Below, one piece after another: positions 37,377 to 45,271 of a stretch of 60,258 nt of DNA. The stretch spans positions 1-60,258 of the forward strand of contig DDNP01000033.1 in assembly GCA_002341185.1 (NCBI GenBank). Reading direction: 5' to 3'. A program made the position numbers and the translations under genes. Numbering within the stretch: the first letter of the stretch is position 1; each line of letters opens with the position of its first letter. The DNA comes from Candidatus Neomicrothrix sp. UBA2517 (GTDB taxonomy: Bacteria; Actinomycetota; Acidimicrobiia; Acidimicrobiales; UBA8592). Under the pieces are notes generated by a model. That model saw nothing but the letters and a program-made list of their open reading frames with translations, was not told the DNA's origin and did no database searches.

Positions 37377-37700
37377 TTACATTTTTTTTATTGTTATTTT
37401 CAACGACGTAACTGGTTCTTCTTTTGTATACATGTTTACTGTTTTTATTAATTCTGTTGTGCGCCATTCTAATTCTTGAGCAATAGCAGCATCGATAACT
37501 TGTATGTATAGTGTTTTATCTTTTATGTGAGTTGGGTGTGATATTTTTGAAAAATTTTCTCCAATAATTAGTTGCCAGTTTTCAATAACTTTATTTATTG
37601 CCTTAGTTGAAGACCCACTTAATTTATGTAACAGAGAATCAAGCAGAGAATCAATTTTTTTAGGTTGATACTGTTCTTTTCTTAAGGGCTCCCATTTCAT
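37377..37700 (-). CDS. DUF721 (DciA-like) protein
   Basis: A 107-residue basic protein of the DUF721 family, found between recF and gyrB throughout actinobacteria. Family members include DciA, a helicase-loading factor for DnaB in bacteria without DnaC. Matching features are the central INKVIENWQLIIG and the L-Y-I-Q-V segment. Its first base is also the last base of recF (37700). A replication-initiation role is inferred from DciA. Confidence 0.85.
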   Translation of the reverse strand: MKWEPLRKEQYQPKKIDSLLDSLLHKLSGSSTKAINKVIENWQLIIGENFSKISHPTHIKDKTLYIQVIDAAIAQELEWRTTELIKTVNMYTKEEPVTSLKITIKKM

Positions 37701-38776
37701 TAGTTTAGAATCTTTCCGTTTTTAATTTCGCGATATGCATTTTCTTCAATTATCTGAGGTTCTGTTGCAGTGGTAATAAAGGTTTGGTCTGCAACTAAAA
37801 GATGCAATAGTCTTTCAGTTCGTTTCGCATCAAGTTCGGAGAAAACATCATCTAAAAGAAGTACCGGCTTTGTTTTGTGTATCTCATGCAGTAAGTGATG
37901 ACCAGCAACTCTTAAAGAAAGAGCTATCGTTCGTTGTTCACCTTGGGATGAATGTGTTCGTGCAGGCATTCCATCGAAACATATTTCGATGTCATCTCTA
38001 TGTGGCCCTATTAATGTCGTTGATCGTCTTAATTCATCATTTTCAGATTCGTTTAAAAGGGATAATAATCCTCTTTCTAACCAAGAAGGTGTGTATGTAA
38101 GTTCTAATACTTCTTTGGTTCCTGCCAAACTTGTATACGCTGTTTGGGCTAATTCTTGAATAGTAATGAGTGTTTTTTTTCGCAATTCTCCCCATTCGTG
38201 ACTCAGAGTGGCAAACTGTTCACTCCATACAGATAACGTTTCTCTTCCTTCTCTTGATAAATATCCTTTAGTTTGTTTAAGAAATGCATTTCTTTGTTTT
38301 AATACTGCTTCTAAATCTGTTCGTTTTTTTAGATATTTCGGATGTGTTCTAATTAAAAGTTCGTCAATATATGTGCGTCGATTACTTGGTCCTTCTTTTA
38401 CCAAAGTTAAATCATCGGGACCAAAGATTGTCATTGGAATTAATCCAACGAGATTGCGAATAGGTCTAATTTTTTGTTTGTTTATTGCAATGGTGTTTTG
38501 CCGTAAAGCAGAAATTTCTGCTTCGACCAAAAGATCTCGTTCTTCATGTTCTATTTCCGCACGAATGACAGCAGTATCAAAATCTTTTTTAATAAGTGCA
38601 TCGACAGGAGCTCCTCTGAAAGAAGTAGCACTACCAAGATAATAAATTGCTTCAAGTAAATTAGTTTTTCCTTGACCGTTCTGTCCAAAAAGGACATTAG
38701 TACCTTTTGAAAAGATTATTTCTTCTGATGAATAATTACGAAAGTTCTGCAACCATAATTGTCTCAGATGAACCAT
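37700..38776 (-). CDS. recF: DNA replication and repair protein RecF
   Basis: A 358-residue SMC-like ATPase that loads RecA at gaps. Walker A GQNGQGKT is at residues 31-38, the ABC signature SSQGEQRT and Walker B VLLLDDVFSEL are near the C-terminus. The stretch NFRNY near the N-terminus is typical. It lies 7 bases after dnaN on the same strand, the classical dnaA-dnaN-recF-DUF721-gyrB-gyrA order. Confidence 0.97.
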   Translation of the reverse strand: MVHLRQLWLQNFRNYSSEEIIFSKGTNVLFGQNGQGKTNLLEAIYYLGSATSFRGAPVDALIKKDFDTAVIRAEIEHEERDLLVEAEISALRQNTIAINKQKIRPIRNLVGLIPMTIFGPDDLTLVKEGPSNRRTYIDELLIRTHPKYLKKRTDLEAVLKQRNAFLKQTKGYLSREGRETLSVWSEQFATLSHEWGELRKKTLITIQELAQTAYTSLAGTKEVLELTYTPSWLERGLLSLLNESENDELRRSTTLIGPHRDDIEICFDGMPARTHSSQGEQRTIALSLRVAGHHLLHEIHKTKPVLLLDDVFSELDAKRTERLLHLLVADQTFITTATEPQIIEENAYREIKNGKILN

Positions 38777-38783
38777 TATCTTT

Positions 38784-39875
38784 TTATGAGATACGGACAG
38801 GCATTAATAAGTATAAAAATTCAGGATGTTCTTGGGATTTAAGAACTGCTGGTTTTTGGTTGTCCATTGTTTCCAAAGTAATATCTTCACCGGGGGCAAT
38901 TTCTAAACCTTTCAAAAGGTATTCTGCATTGAATGCAATCGTTAAAGCATCACCATCGTAATTGGCATCAACAGTTTCATGTGCTTCACCAATATCTTGT
39001 GTTTTAGCTATTAATTGCAGGCCTGCTTCTCCCATTTCTAGACGAATAGGTGTTGCTTCTTGTGCGAGTAATCGGACTCTTTTAACTGCGTCACGCAACT
39101 CTCCCCTATTGGTTGTTAATTTATTTGGGTTATCTTCAGGAACGAGTCTTTTATAATCAGGAAACTCTCCTTCAATCAGTCTTGTTGTCATTCGAACATT
39201 ATTAACTTGAAAAGAAGCTTCTTTTTCTCCAAGGTATAAAGAAACTTCGGAATCTTTTTCTAATAACCGAGCAAGTTCTGTAAGTGCTCTTGAGGGAACA
39301 AGAATCGGGGGTTGCCCAGCCAAAAGGGTAGAACCTGGCATATCTCGTACAGCCAATCTGTATGAATCAGTTGCTACTAATCTAACTCCTGCTTCTTCAG
39401 CGACCATATAGACGCCTGTTAAAATAGGACGAGAATCATCAGATGAGGCGGCAGGCGTGACTTGTTCTAATGCGCTGACTAGCAACGACGAATCAATGTT
39501 TACAGGATCTGAACTAGGCCCTTCGAAAATTGGATATTCGTCTGCCGGGATAGTTCGAAGAGCAAATTCACTTCTTCCGGCAATTACTTGTAGATCCGTA
39601 TCAGTAACCGTTACATCAACAGTTCCTGATTCAACTGATCTAATAACATCAGAAAGAAGCCTGGCGGGGACAACGGATGTTCCATCTGCCTCTCCAGCTA
39701 CATCAAGAGAAACTGTAATGGTCAGATCTAAATCACTGCCCGTTATGGTTAATGTGCTTTCTTCTAAATGTAAATGAAGTCCGTTTAAAACTGGAAGCGT
39801 TCCTCTATTTGTTACAGCTTTATTAGCTGTATTGAGTGATTCAGCTAGCATGTCGCGATCGCATCGAAATTTCAC
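38784..39875 (-). CDS. dnaN: DNA polymerase III beta subunit (sliding clamp)
   Basis: A 363-residue clamp with three repeated domains. It starts at GTG 39875 with MKFRCDRDMLAESL; AAGGAG is about 12 bases upstream. The C-terminal YLLMPVRIS is the usual clamp ending. It encircles DNA and tethers the replicative polymerase. It is separated from dnaA by 234 bases containing DnaA-box-like sites. Confidence 0.97.
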   Translation of the reverse strand: MKFRCDRDMLAESLNTANKAVTNRGTLPVLNGLHLHLEESTLTITGSDLDLTITVSLDVAGEADGTSVVPARLLSDVIRSVESGTVDVTVTDTDLQVIAGRSEFALRTIPADEYPIFEGPSSDPVNIDSSLLVSALEQVTPAASSDDSRPILTGVYMVAEEAGVRLVATDSYRLAVRDMPGSTLLAGQPPILVPSRALTELARLLEKDSEVSLYLGEKEASFQVNNVRMTTRLIEGEFPDYKRLVPEDNPNKLTTNRGELRDAVKRVRLLAQEATPIRLEMGEAGLQLIAKTQDIGEAHETVDANYDGDALTIAFNAEYLLKGLEIAPGEDITLETMDNQKPAVLKSQEHPEFLYLLMPVRIS

Positions 39876-40109
39876 TTGGGGAGAACTCCTTCTGTTCTTT
39901 ATAATTTTATAACATTTAGTAGTAGTAGTAGGTATGTGGTTATGTGGTTAATCCTATATATACCCTGTTCAAAGAGTTTTTTTCTTGTGGATTTACTGTT
40001 AATTACTTCTGTAATCCACAGCTATAAATCTGATAGATTTTATTTTATATAATTATTTTTTTGTTGTTATCAACACTTTCTATAGTAGTCCACAATACGT
40101 GTGGATTAT
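39876..40109. other. candidate oriC segment between dnaA and dnaN
   Basis: This 234-base gene-free stretch contains TAATCCACA at 40012-40020, a weaker TAGTCCACA at 40086-40094, and reverse-strand boxes TGTGGATTA at 40100-40108 and TGTGGATTT at 39986-39994. All are near matches to the DnaA box TTATCCACA. Between them is a very AT-rich run (about 40036-40069) that could unwind. In mycobacteria and streptomycetes oriC lies in exactly this gap, so it is the first-choice origin here. It also holds the dnaN promoter. Confidence 0.65.
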
Positions 40110-41501
40110 TTATTTACCAGATCGTATAGTTTGGACCAGATCAGTTACGTCATCATAGATTTGCTGTTTCGCAGGCATTAAATCACCTATTTTATCTACT
40201 GCATGTATCACTGTCGTGTGGTCTCTTCCGCCAAACTCTCGTGCGATTGCTGGATAACTTAATTCTGTCAACTCTCTAAAAACATACATTGCTATTTGTC
40301 GAGCTGTTACCAAAGGCCTGTGTCGTCGTTGTCCAATAATATCTTCTTTGGAGAGACCAAATTTTTCTGCTGTTGCATCAAGAATTACTTCAGGGGTTAT
40401 TGCGCGAGGTCTCCTCAAAGCAATTAATTCTTGCAGCACAGTTTTTGCTATTTCAATAGTTAGCTCTTGATTGTTAAGTTTTGCATACGCGCAAACTCTA
40501 GTTAATGCTCCTTCTAATTCCCTAATATTTTCTTTTGCATGTGTTGCAATAAATTCAAGGACGTCTGCCGGAATTGGAATAGTTTCGTTGTCTGCTTTTT
40601 TCCGAAGGATAGCTAATCTAGTTTCAAGATCGGGTGGTTGTATATCTGTTAACAACCCCATCTTAAACCGGCTTCTTAATCGGTCTTCTAATGTTGAAAT
40701 TGCGTCTGGTGGCCTATCGGAAGATAAAACTATTTGCTTATTTGCTTGATGTAAACTGTTAAATGTATGGAAAAATTCTTCTTGAAGCCCCTCTTTTCCT
40801 TCTAAAAATTGAATATCGTCTACTAGAAGTACATCAATTTCTCGGTATCGGCTTTTAAATTCAGAACGTTTGTTTGTTTTGATTGATTCAATAAATTCGT
40901 TCAAAAAAGTTTCTGTTGAAACATATTTTGTTGAATGTAAGGGATAGTTTTCATGAATGTAACTTTCAATTGCTTGAAGAAGGTGTGTTTTTCCAAGTCC
41001 AGCTTCACCATGTATGAAGAGCGGATTGTATGACTCTGCAGGTCTTTCAGCGACTGATAAAGCGGCAGCATGCGCAAAGCGGTTACTAGTTCCCGTAACA
41101 AAAGTTTCAAACGTGTATTTCTTGTTTCGAATAGAACTTTTTTCTTTATATATAGAGGGCTTTTCATCATAAGTAGAAGTAACTGGTTTTTCTACCTTTA
41201 TTTCAGTAGGAATAAGAGCACCAGCTTCAACTAAATCCATTTCATCACTGTTCTTAGTATCGACTTCAACGATCAACTGAATATGTGTTGGCGAAACCTC
41301 TTCAAGAGCTTCTAGTACCAATGGATTATATTTTCCTTCTACTTGTGCTTTCACCCATTGGTTGGGAACAGTAAGAATCAATTCATTTTCTGTAATAGAT
41401 TGTGGTCGGGCTTCTTTAAATGTTGATTGCCAAACACCATCAGACACCTGGTCTCGAATAGATTGTGCACAAGCATCCCATAGTTGTGTTACGTTTGACA
41501 T
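40110..41501 (-). CDS. dnaA: chromosomal replication initiator DnaA
   Basis: A 463-residue AAA+ initiator. N-terminal domain I (residues 1-80) is followed by a linker of about 45 residues. Walker A GEAGLGKT is at 165-172, Walker B is VLLVDDIQFL, and the C-terminal DNA-binding signature GGRDHTTVIHA recognises DnaA boxes. It binds the origin boxes and opens the duplex. Transcription runs leftward, away from rpmH; box-like sites on both sides of it fit autoregulation. Confidence 0.98.
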   Translation of the reverse strand: MSNVTQLWDACAQSIRDQVSDGVWQSTFKEARPQSITENELILTVPNQWVKAQVEGKYNPLVLEALEEVSPTHIQLIVEVDTKNSDEMDLVEAGALIPTEIKVEKPVTSTYDEKPSIYKEKSSIRNKKYTFETFVTGTSNRFAHAAALSVAERPAESYNPLFIHGEAGLGKTHLLQAIESYIHENYPLHSTKYVSTETFLNEFIESIKTNKRSEFKSRYREIDVLLVDDIQFLEGKEGLQEEFFHTFNSLHQANKQIVLSSDRPPDAISTLEDRLRSRFKMGLLTDIQPPDLETRLAILRKKADNETIPIPADVLEFIATHAKENIRELEGALTRVCAYAKLNNQELTIEIAKTVLQELIALRRPRAITPEVILDATAEKFGLSKEDIIGQRRHRPLVTARQIAMYVFRELTELSYPAIAREFGGRDHTTVIHAVDKIGDLMPAKQQIYDDVTDLVQTIRSGK

Positions 41502-41906
41502 TTTTCTCTTTTCTGCTGAAACTTCACGGGTAAGGTTGTTTATTTTTGGTGTGTGTAATGTTGTGGAGAGATTCTAAAATTTCTAATGTGCTTGTGCAAT
41601 CTAACAGCATGTGAGCAAACTTACCAGTGGAAGGTCAGTGGATTTGTTTTAGCAGGTCACAAGCCTATTTTGTTAGTTATCCACAGGATGTGGATCATTT
41701 TATTTATTAAAAGTTTAAAGCCCTGTGGATAACTTTACAATATGTTTTAAGAATATGATTTTTTAAAGGTTGTAATAAGTAAAGAAGTGCCTCTAGCGTA
41801 TGGATGTAGGGTAATGCTGCCTGGAGACAAAGAGCCAACTAAGGTTAGGCTTCGGAACAGGGTGTGTTGTGAAAAACCTCCAAAGTAGAAATAAAAAGGA
41901 TTTAAA
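41502..41906. other. dnaA-rpmH intergenic region with DnaA boxes
   Basis: 405 bases without a protein gene. A perfect DnaA box TTATCCACA lies at 41677-41685. An imperfect reverse site TGTGGATCA is at 41689-41697, and a perfect reverse box TGTGGATAA is at 41724-41732. The stretch 41698-41720 is AT-rich. A small hairpin, AGCCAAC-TAAG-GTTaGGCT, at 41833-41851 lies in the leader before rpmH. The divergent dnaA and rpmH promoters must be here. It may be a second origin half or a DnaA autoregulatory site. Confidence 0.65.
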
Positions 41907-42041
41907 GTGAAGAGGACATTTCAACCAAATGTGCGTCGCAGAGCTAAAAAACATGGTTTTCGACACCGTATGTCAACTAGAGGAGGCCGAGCGGTTGTTA
42001 ATTCCCGTCGGCGGCGTGGAAGGCAAAAACTGTCAGCGTAA
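41907..42041 (+). CDS. rpmH: 50S ribosomal protein L34
   Basis: A 44-residue, very basic protein read from GTG 41907. MKRTFQPNVRRRAKKHGF and RMSTRGGRAVVNSRR are the L34 signature. L34 is a late-assembling large-subunit protein. It heads the rightward rpmH-rnpA-yidD-yidC-jag-rsmG-parA-parB series. Its TAA stop overlaps the putative ATT start of rnpA by one base. Confidence 0.97.
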   Translation: MKRTFQPNVRRRAKKHGFRHRMSTRGGRAVVNSRRRRGRQKLSA

Positions 42042-42382
42042 TTGGAAGAGTCAGCGGACGAGATAGACATAGCGCTCTTCTTAAACGCGGTATTCGGATA
42101 AGAAATGGGTCAATAGAAATGATCTATCTCTATGAAAAAACCAATATTCCATGTTTGGCTTTTGCAATTCCAAAAAGTGTAGGGACGGCTGTACAACGAA
42201 ACAAAATTCGTAGACAATATCGAGAAATATTTACAAAAATAGTTAAATCTGACCCAAGAAAAGTAGCTCAAGGGAATTATTTGGTAAAAGTTCACTCCAC
42301 ACATAGTGAAAATTCTAAAAATGAAACAGTTTTAACAAAAATATTAAATGAACTATATGAATACAACAAAAAACAAAAATAG
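42041..42382 (+). CDS. rnpA: ribonuclease P protein component, with apparent non-canonical start
   Basis: RNase P protein, which helps the RNA subunit trim tRNA 5' ends. The RNR-like core RNKIRRQYRE and AFAIPKSVGTAVQ are clear. Counting only from ATG 42119 gives 87 residues and loses the conserved first helix. In frame upstream, residues IGRVSGRDRHSALLKRG match the family N-terminus, but the frame has no ATG, GTG, TTG or CTG back to the stop at 41999. ATT 42041 gives 113 residues, the normal length, so I annotate that rare start; its TAA-ATT junction with rpmH would couple translation. Confidence 0.85.
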   Translation: MGRVSGRDRHSALLKRGIRIRNGSIEMIYLYEKTNIPCLAFAIPKSVGTAVQRNKIRRQYREIFTKIVKSDPRKVAQGNYLVKVHSTHSENSKNETVLTKILNELYEYNKKQK

Positions 42383-42620
42383 CACGAAAAATATTGCTAA
42401 AACCGCAGTTCAGAAGCTTATTTCGCTATATCAACAATTTACTGTAAATAAACTACCGTCATGTAGATATATGCCAAGTTGTTCAGAATACGCTTACGAG
42501 GCAATTGGTGATCATGGTTTTATTCGAGGTGGCTGGTATTCAACTAAAAGATTGTGCCGTTGTCACCCTTGGGGAGGGTACGGATATGACCCTGTTCCAA
42601 GAAAGGACACAGAATGCTAG
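42348..42620 (+). CDS. yidD: membrane protein insertion efficiency factor YidD
   Basis: A 90-residue protein with the YidD pattern: YQQFTVNKLPSCRYMPSCSEYAYEA-type cysteine cluster, then RLCRCHPWGGYGYDPVP. YidD is a small membrane-associated helper of the YidC insertase. It overlaps rnpA by 35 bases (or 26 if ATG 42357 is used) and yidC by 7. This packing is usual for the rpmH-rnpA-yidD-yidC operon. Confidence 0.95.
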   Translation: MNYMNTTKNKNSTKNIAKTAVQKLISLYQQFTVNKLPSCRYMPSCSEYAYEAIGDHGFIRGGWYSTKRLCRCHPWGGYGYDPVPRKDTEC

Positions 42621-43711
42621 AATTTTTTGGAGATATCCTTACTGCAATTTACGATCTTTTTCCTAATTATGCGTTTTCCATCATTATCTTTACTTGTCTT
42701 GTCATGATTGTGTTAACACCGGTAACACTTAAACAAACTCGTAGTATGTTAGCTATGCAAAAAGTTGCACCAGAGTTAAAAAAACTTAGGAAAAAGCATG
42801 GAAAAGATAGAGATAAATTAAACCAAGAAATGATGGCTTTGTATCAGGCAAATGGCATCAATCCACTTGCTGGCTGTCTTCCATTAATTGCCCAAATGCC
42901 AATATTTTTCGGACTTTTTTACACGGTTCGAGGATTGACCCGGAGAACTGGCGAAGTAGGTTTGAGATTAGGAAATGTATCTACTGTTGATTCAATGGAG
43001 GCAGATTATATACCTGTTTTGAATTCGCAAGTTTTTAATCCAGACTTCATTGGAAAAGATACGGAAATGTATAGAGATCTATCAGTTGCGACTGAAATGT
43101 CGTCGCTTGGTATGGATTTAGCGCGTACTCCATGGAACGTATTAACAAATAACTTTGCTGAGGGCCTACCCTATCTTTTATTAGTCTTACTCGTTGGTTT
43201 ATCTGCTTGGTATCAACAACGAATGATTCAAACAAGATCATCTTCAATGTCTGAAATGCCTGCTCAGCAGCAACTTTTAATGAAATATATGCCTTTTATG
43301 TTACCAATATTTTCATTTGGTTTTCCTGCAGCGCTTGTCTTTTATTTTCTTACCTCGAATGGCTTCAGAGTACTTACGCAGTTATTTATAACAAGAAAAT
43401 ATTATGGTGAAAATGCTGATACATCAGAACTAGTTAAACCAACCAAAGAAATGGTTGAATCTGTTCAAAAACAGAAAAAAGCTCAGGAAGTTGACCAAAC
43501 TGAAATTCATGGAACACGCAGGCATTTAACAAATCCACCAAAGAAACGCAATAAAAAAACAAAACCCCAAGAGACAAATAGTCCTAAAAAGGGAAAGGTT
43601 GCAGAGCGTAAAGAGCCACAAACGCGCCCAACATCAAAAAGGGTGACACCAAAGAAAAATAATGAACAAGACACGCCAGGCTCACGTCGTCGTAATAAGA
43701 AAAAGAAGTGA
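42614..43711 (+). CDS. yidC: membrane protein insertase YidC
   Basis: A 365-residue YidC/Oxa1 insertase. The hydrophobic segment YAFSIIIFTCLVMIVLTPVT opens the conserved core. LAGCLPLIAQMPIFFGLFY is the most conserved helix, and further helices are near residues 185 and 240. The last 90 residues are strongly lysine/arginine-rich, a ribosome-contacting tail. It lacks the large periplasmic domain of proteobacterial YidC, normal for actinobacteria. Confidence 0.96.
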   Translation: MLEFFGDILTAIYDLFPNYAFSIIIFTCLVMIVLTPVTLKQTRSMLAMQKVAPELKKLRKKHGKDRDKLNQEMMALYQANGINPLAGCLPLIAQMPIFFGLFYTVRGLTRRTGEVGLRLGNVSTVDSMEADYIPVLNSQVFNPDFIGKDTEMYRDLSVATEMSSLGMDLARTPWNVLTNNFAEGLPYLLLVLLVGLSAWYQQRMIQTRSSSMSEMPAQQQLLMKYMPFMLPIFSFGFPAALVFYFLTSNGFRVLTQLFITRKYYGENADTSELVKPTKEMVESVQKQKKAQEVDQTEIHGTRRHLTNPPKKRNKKTKPQETNSPKKGKVAERKEPQTRPTSKRVTPKKNNEQDTPGSRRRNKKKK

Positions 43712-43716
43712 TAAAA

Positions 43717-44520
43717 ATGGAATGGGTAGAAGTCCGAGCCGAAAATATTGAAGCAGCTGAAGAATTAGCATTAGACCAACTAGGAGTTGCTCGAGAAGAT
43801 GCTGAATTTGAAGTAGTTACAAGAGAAGAAAATAGGCTTTTTGGCCTTAAAAAAACGGAAGCAAGAGTCAGAGCGAGAGTAAAACCTGTTGATCTTCCGG
43901 CAAAAACAACAAGCAATCAAAGAAAACGCTCAAAAAACACCAACAAAACATCTAAAAGCACGAAACCACCTTCAAAAAATACTAAAAATACTAACAACAA
44001 TAAGAAAAACAACAAGCCAAAAGTTTCCAAGCAAGCCTCAGATGATAGGGAACCTATGGAACTTAAAGACCAAGAGAAGGCTGTTATTGAATTTTTGGAT
44101 GGGATAATTGCAAGTTTTCAAATTGAAGCCTCTTCTTCTACACGAATGGAAGAAGAAAGAATCATTGGGTCTATTGATGGTGAAGAAATCGGCTTGTTGA
44201 TAGGACCTAAAGCAGGAACATTATTAGCGCTTCAAGACATTACTAGGACCGTGGTTCAAAGACATGCGTCTGGACGTAAAACGAATAGGCTTTCTGTTGA
44301 TGTGGGAGGATATCGAGAAAAGAGAAAGGCCTCATTAGTTGCATTTACTCAAAAACAAGCTGAAGCTATTAAAGAAAATGGCGGGAAAATTGAATTAGAA
44401 CCAATGGGAGCAGCTGATCGTAAAATAATTCATGATGCAGCTGCAGAAATTTCTGGTATTTCTAGTAGTAGCGACGGTGAAGAACCTCGTAGATACGTAG
44501 TTCTCCAAACCACTGAGTAA
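43717..44520 (+). CDS. jag: Jag/KhpB-type KH-R3H RNA-binding protein
   Basis: About 267 residues with three parts. An N-terminal Jag domain (MEWVEVRAENIEAAEELAL) comes first. A Lys/Asn/Thr-rich low-complexity linker (about 55-105) follows. Then a KH domain with GSIDGEEIGLLIGPKAGTL and a C-terminal R3H domain with ADRKIIHDAA. It binds RNA and in other bacteria influences cell-wall growth. GTG 43708, overlapping the yidC stop, is an alternative start. Confidence 0.93.
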   Translation: MEWVEVRAENIEAAEELALDQLGVAREDAEFEVVTREENRLFGLKKTEARVRARVKPVDLPAKTTSNQRKRSKNTNKTSKSTKPPSKNTKNTNNNKKNNKPKVSKQASDDREPMELKDQEKAVIEFLDGIIASFQIEASSSTRMEEERIIGSIDGEEIGLLIGPKAGTLLALQDITRTVVQRHASGRKTNRLSVDVGGYREKRKASLVAFTQKQAEAIKENGGKIELEPMGAADRKIIHDAAAEISGISSSSDGEEPRRYVVLQTTE

Positions 44521-44522
44521 AA

Positions 44523-45137
44523 GTGTTGCATGAAATCCTAAAAAAAGCACAAGAATTAAATTTTTTAGGAAATCCTCCAATTGATGACCATATCCGTAAT
44601 GCAAACGGCTTTTTTCAGGCAATTCAGAATTTTTCTAACGGCACGAATGAAGGAAGGATTTATGATTTGGGGTCTGGTGGGGGAGTCCCAGCCTTAATTT
44701 TAATACAAAAGCTAGAAAAATGGAGCTTTGTTCTCATGGAAAGAAAAGAAAAGAGGGCAAATTTCTTACTTGAGGCAATCAAAATGCTTAATGTTGAGGC
44801 AAGAGTCGAAGTTATTTGTGATGAAGTAGAGAATGTAGCAAGAGTTCAAAAGTATGAATGTTCTGCTGACTTTATAACAGCAAGAGCTTTTGGGCCACCA
44901 GCTGTTACAGCTGAAAATGCATGCCGGTTATTAAAAAAAGACGGTTTTCTGGTTGTAAGCGAGCCACCTGAAGAAACCAACCGGTGGACACACGAAAAAC
45001 TTTCGTTAACAGGATTAACCCCGGTAAAGTATCTACAATTTCAAGATTCGACATTCCAAGTTCTCCAACTTGTCAATACCCCTAAGGATAATTTACCTAG
45101 GAAGCCTGGAACGCCCCGAAAACGCCCACTGTGGTAA
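44523..45137 (+). CDS. rsmG: 16S rRNA (guanine-527-N7) methyltransferase RsmG
   Basis: A 204-residue AdoMet methyltransferase (GidB). YDLGSGGGVPALIL is the AdoMet site, and MERKEKRANFL and ITARAFGPP are the family's further motifs. It methylates G527 of 16S rRNA. It starts at GTG 44523, two bases after the jag stop; TTG is the second codon. Two parS sites directly follow its stop. Confidence 0.95.
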   Translation: MLHEILKKAQELNFLGNPPIDDHIRNANGFFQAIQNFSNGTNEGRIYDLGSGGGVPALILIQKLEKWSFVLMERKEKRANFLLEAIKMLNVEARVEVICDEVENVARVQKYECSADFITARAFGPPAVTAENACRLLKKDGFLVVSEPPEETNRWTHEKLSLTGLTPVKYLQFQDSTFQVLQLVNTPKDNLPRKPGTPRKRPLW

Positions 45138-45153
45138 TGTTTCACGTGAAACT
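45138..45153 (+). promoter_or_regulatory. parS site 1
   Basis: TGTTTCACGTGAAACT is a one-mismatch copy of the consensus parS (TGTTTCACGTGAAACA), the palindrome bound by ParB to nucleate origin segregation. It begins one base after the rsmG stop codon. Confidence 0.95.
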
Positions 45154-45162
45154 ATATAGGTA

Positions 45163-45178
45163 GGTTTCACGTGAAACA
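45163..45178 (+). promoter_or_regulatory. parS site 2
   Basis: GGTTTCACGTGAAACA matches the parS consensus with one mismatch at the first base. Its start is 25 bases after that of parS site 1, about two and a half helical turns. It lies about 93 bases upstream of parA, so ParB binding could also affect parAB transcription. Confidence 0.95.
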
Positions 45179-45271
45179 TGCATTTTGCCTATGAATTGAC
45201 ACTTTCTACTCAGGTGCTAAAAATAAAGGCACACCAATTGCAATATGTGCTGAACAGGCGAAATAGACATC

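Noticed and set aside
42119..42382. rnpA as an 87-residue gene starting at ATG 42119
   Set aside because: It loses the conserved N-terminal helix that is clearly encoded in frame just upstream, and is shorter than usual for RnpA.
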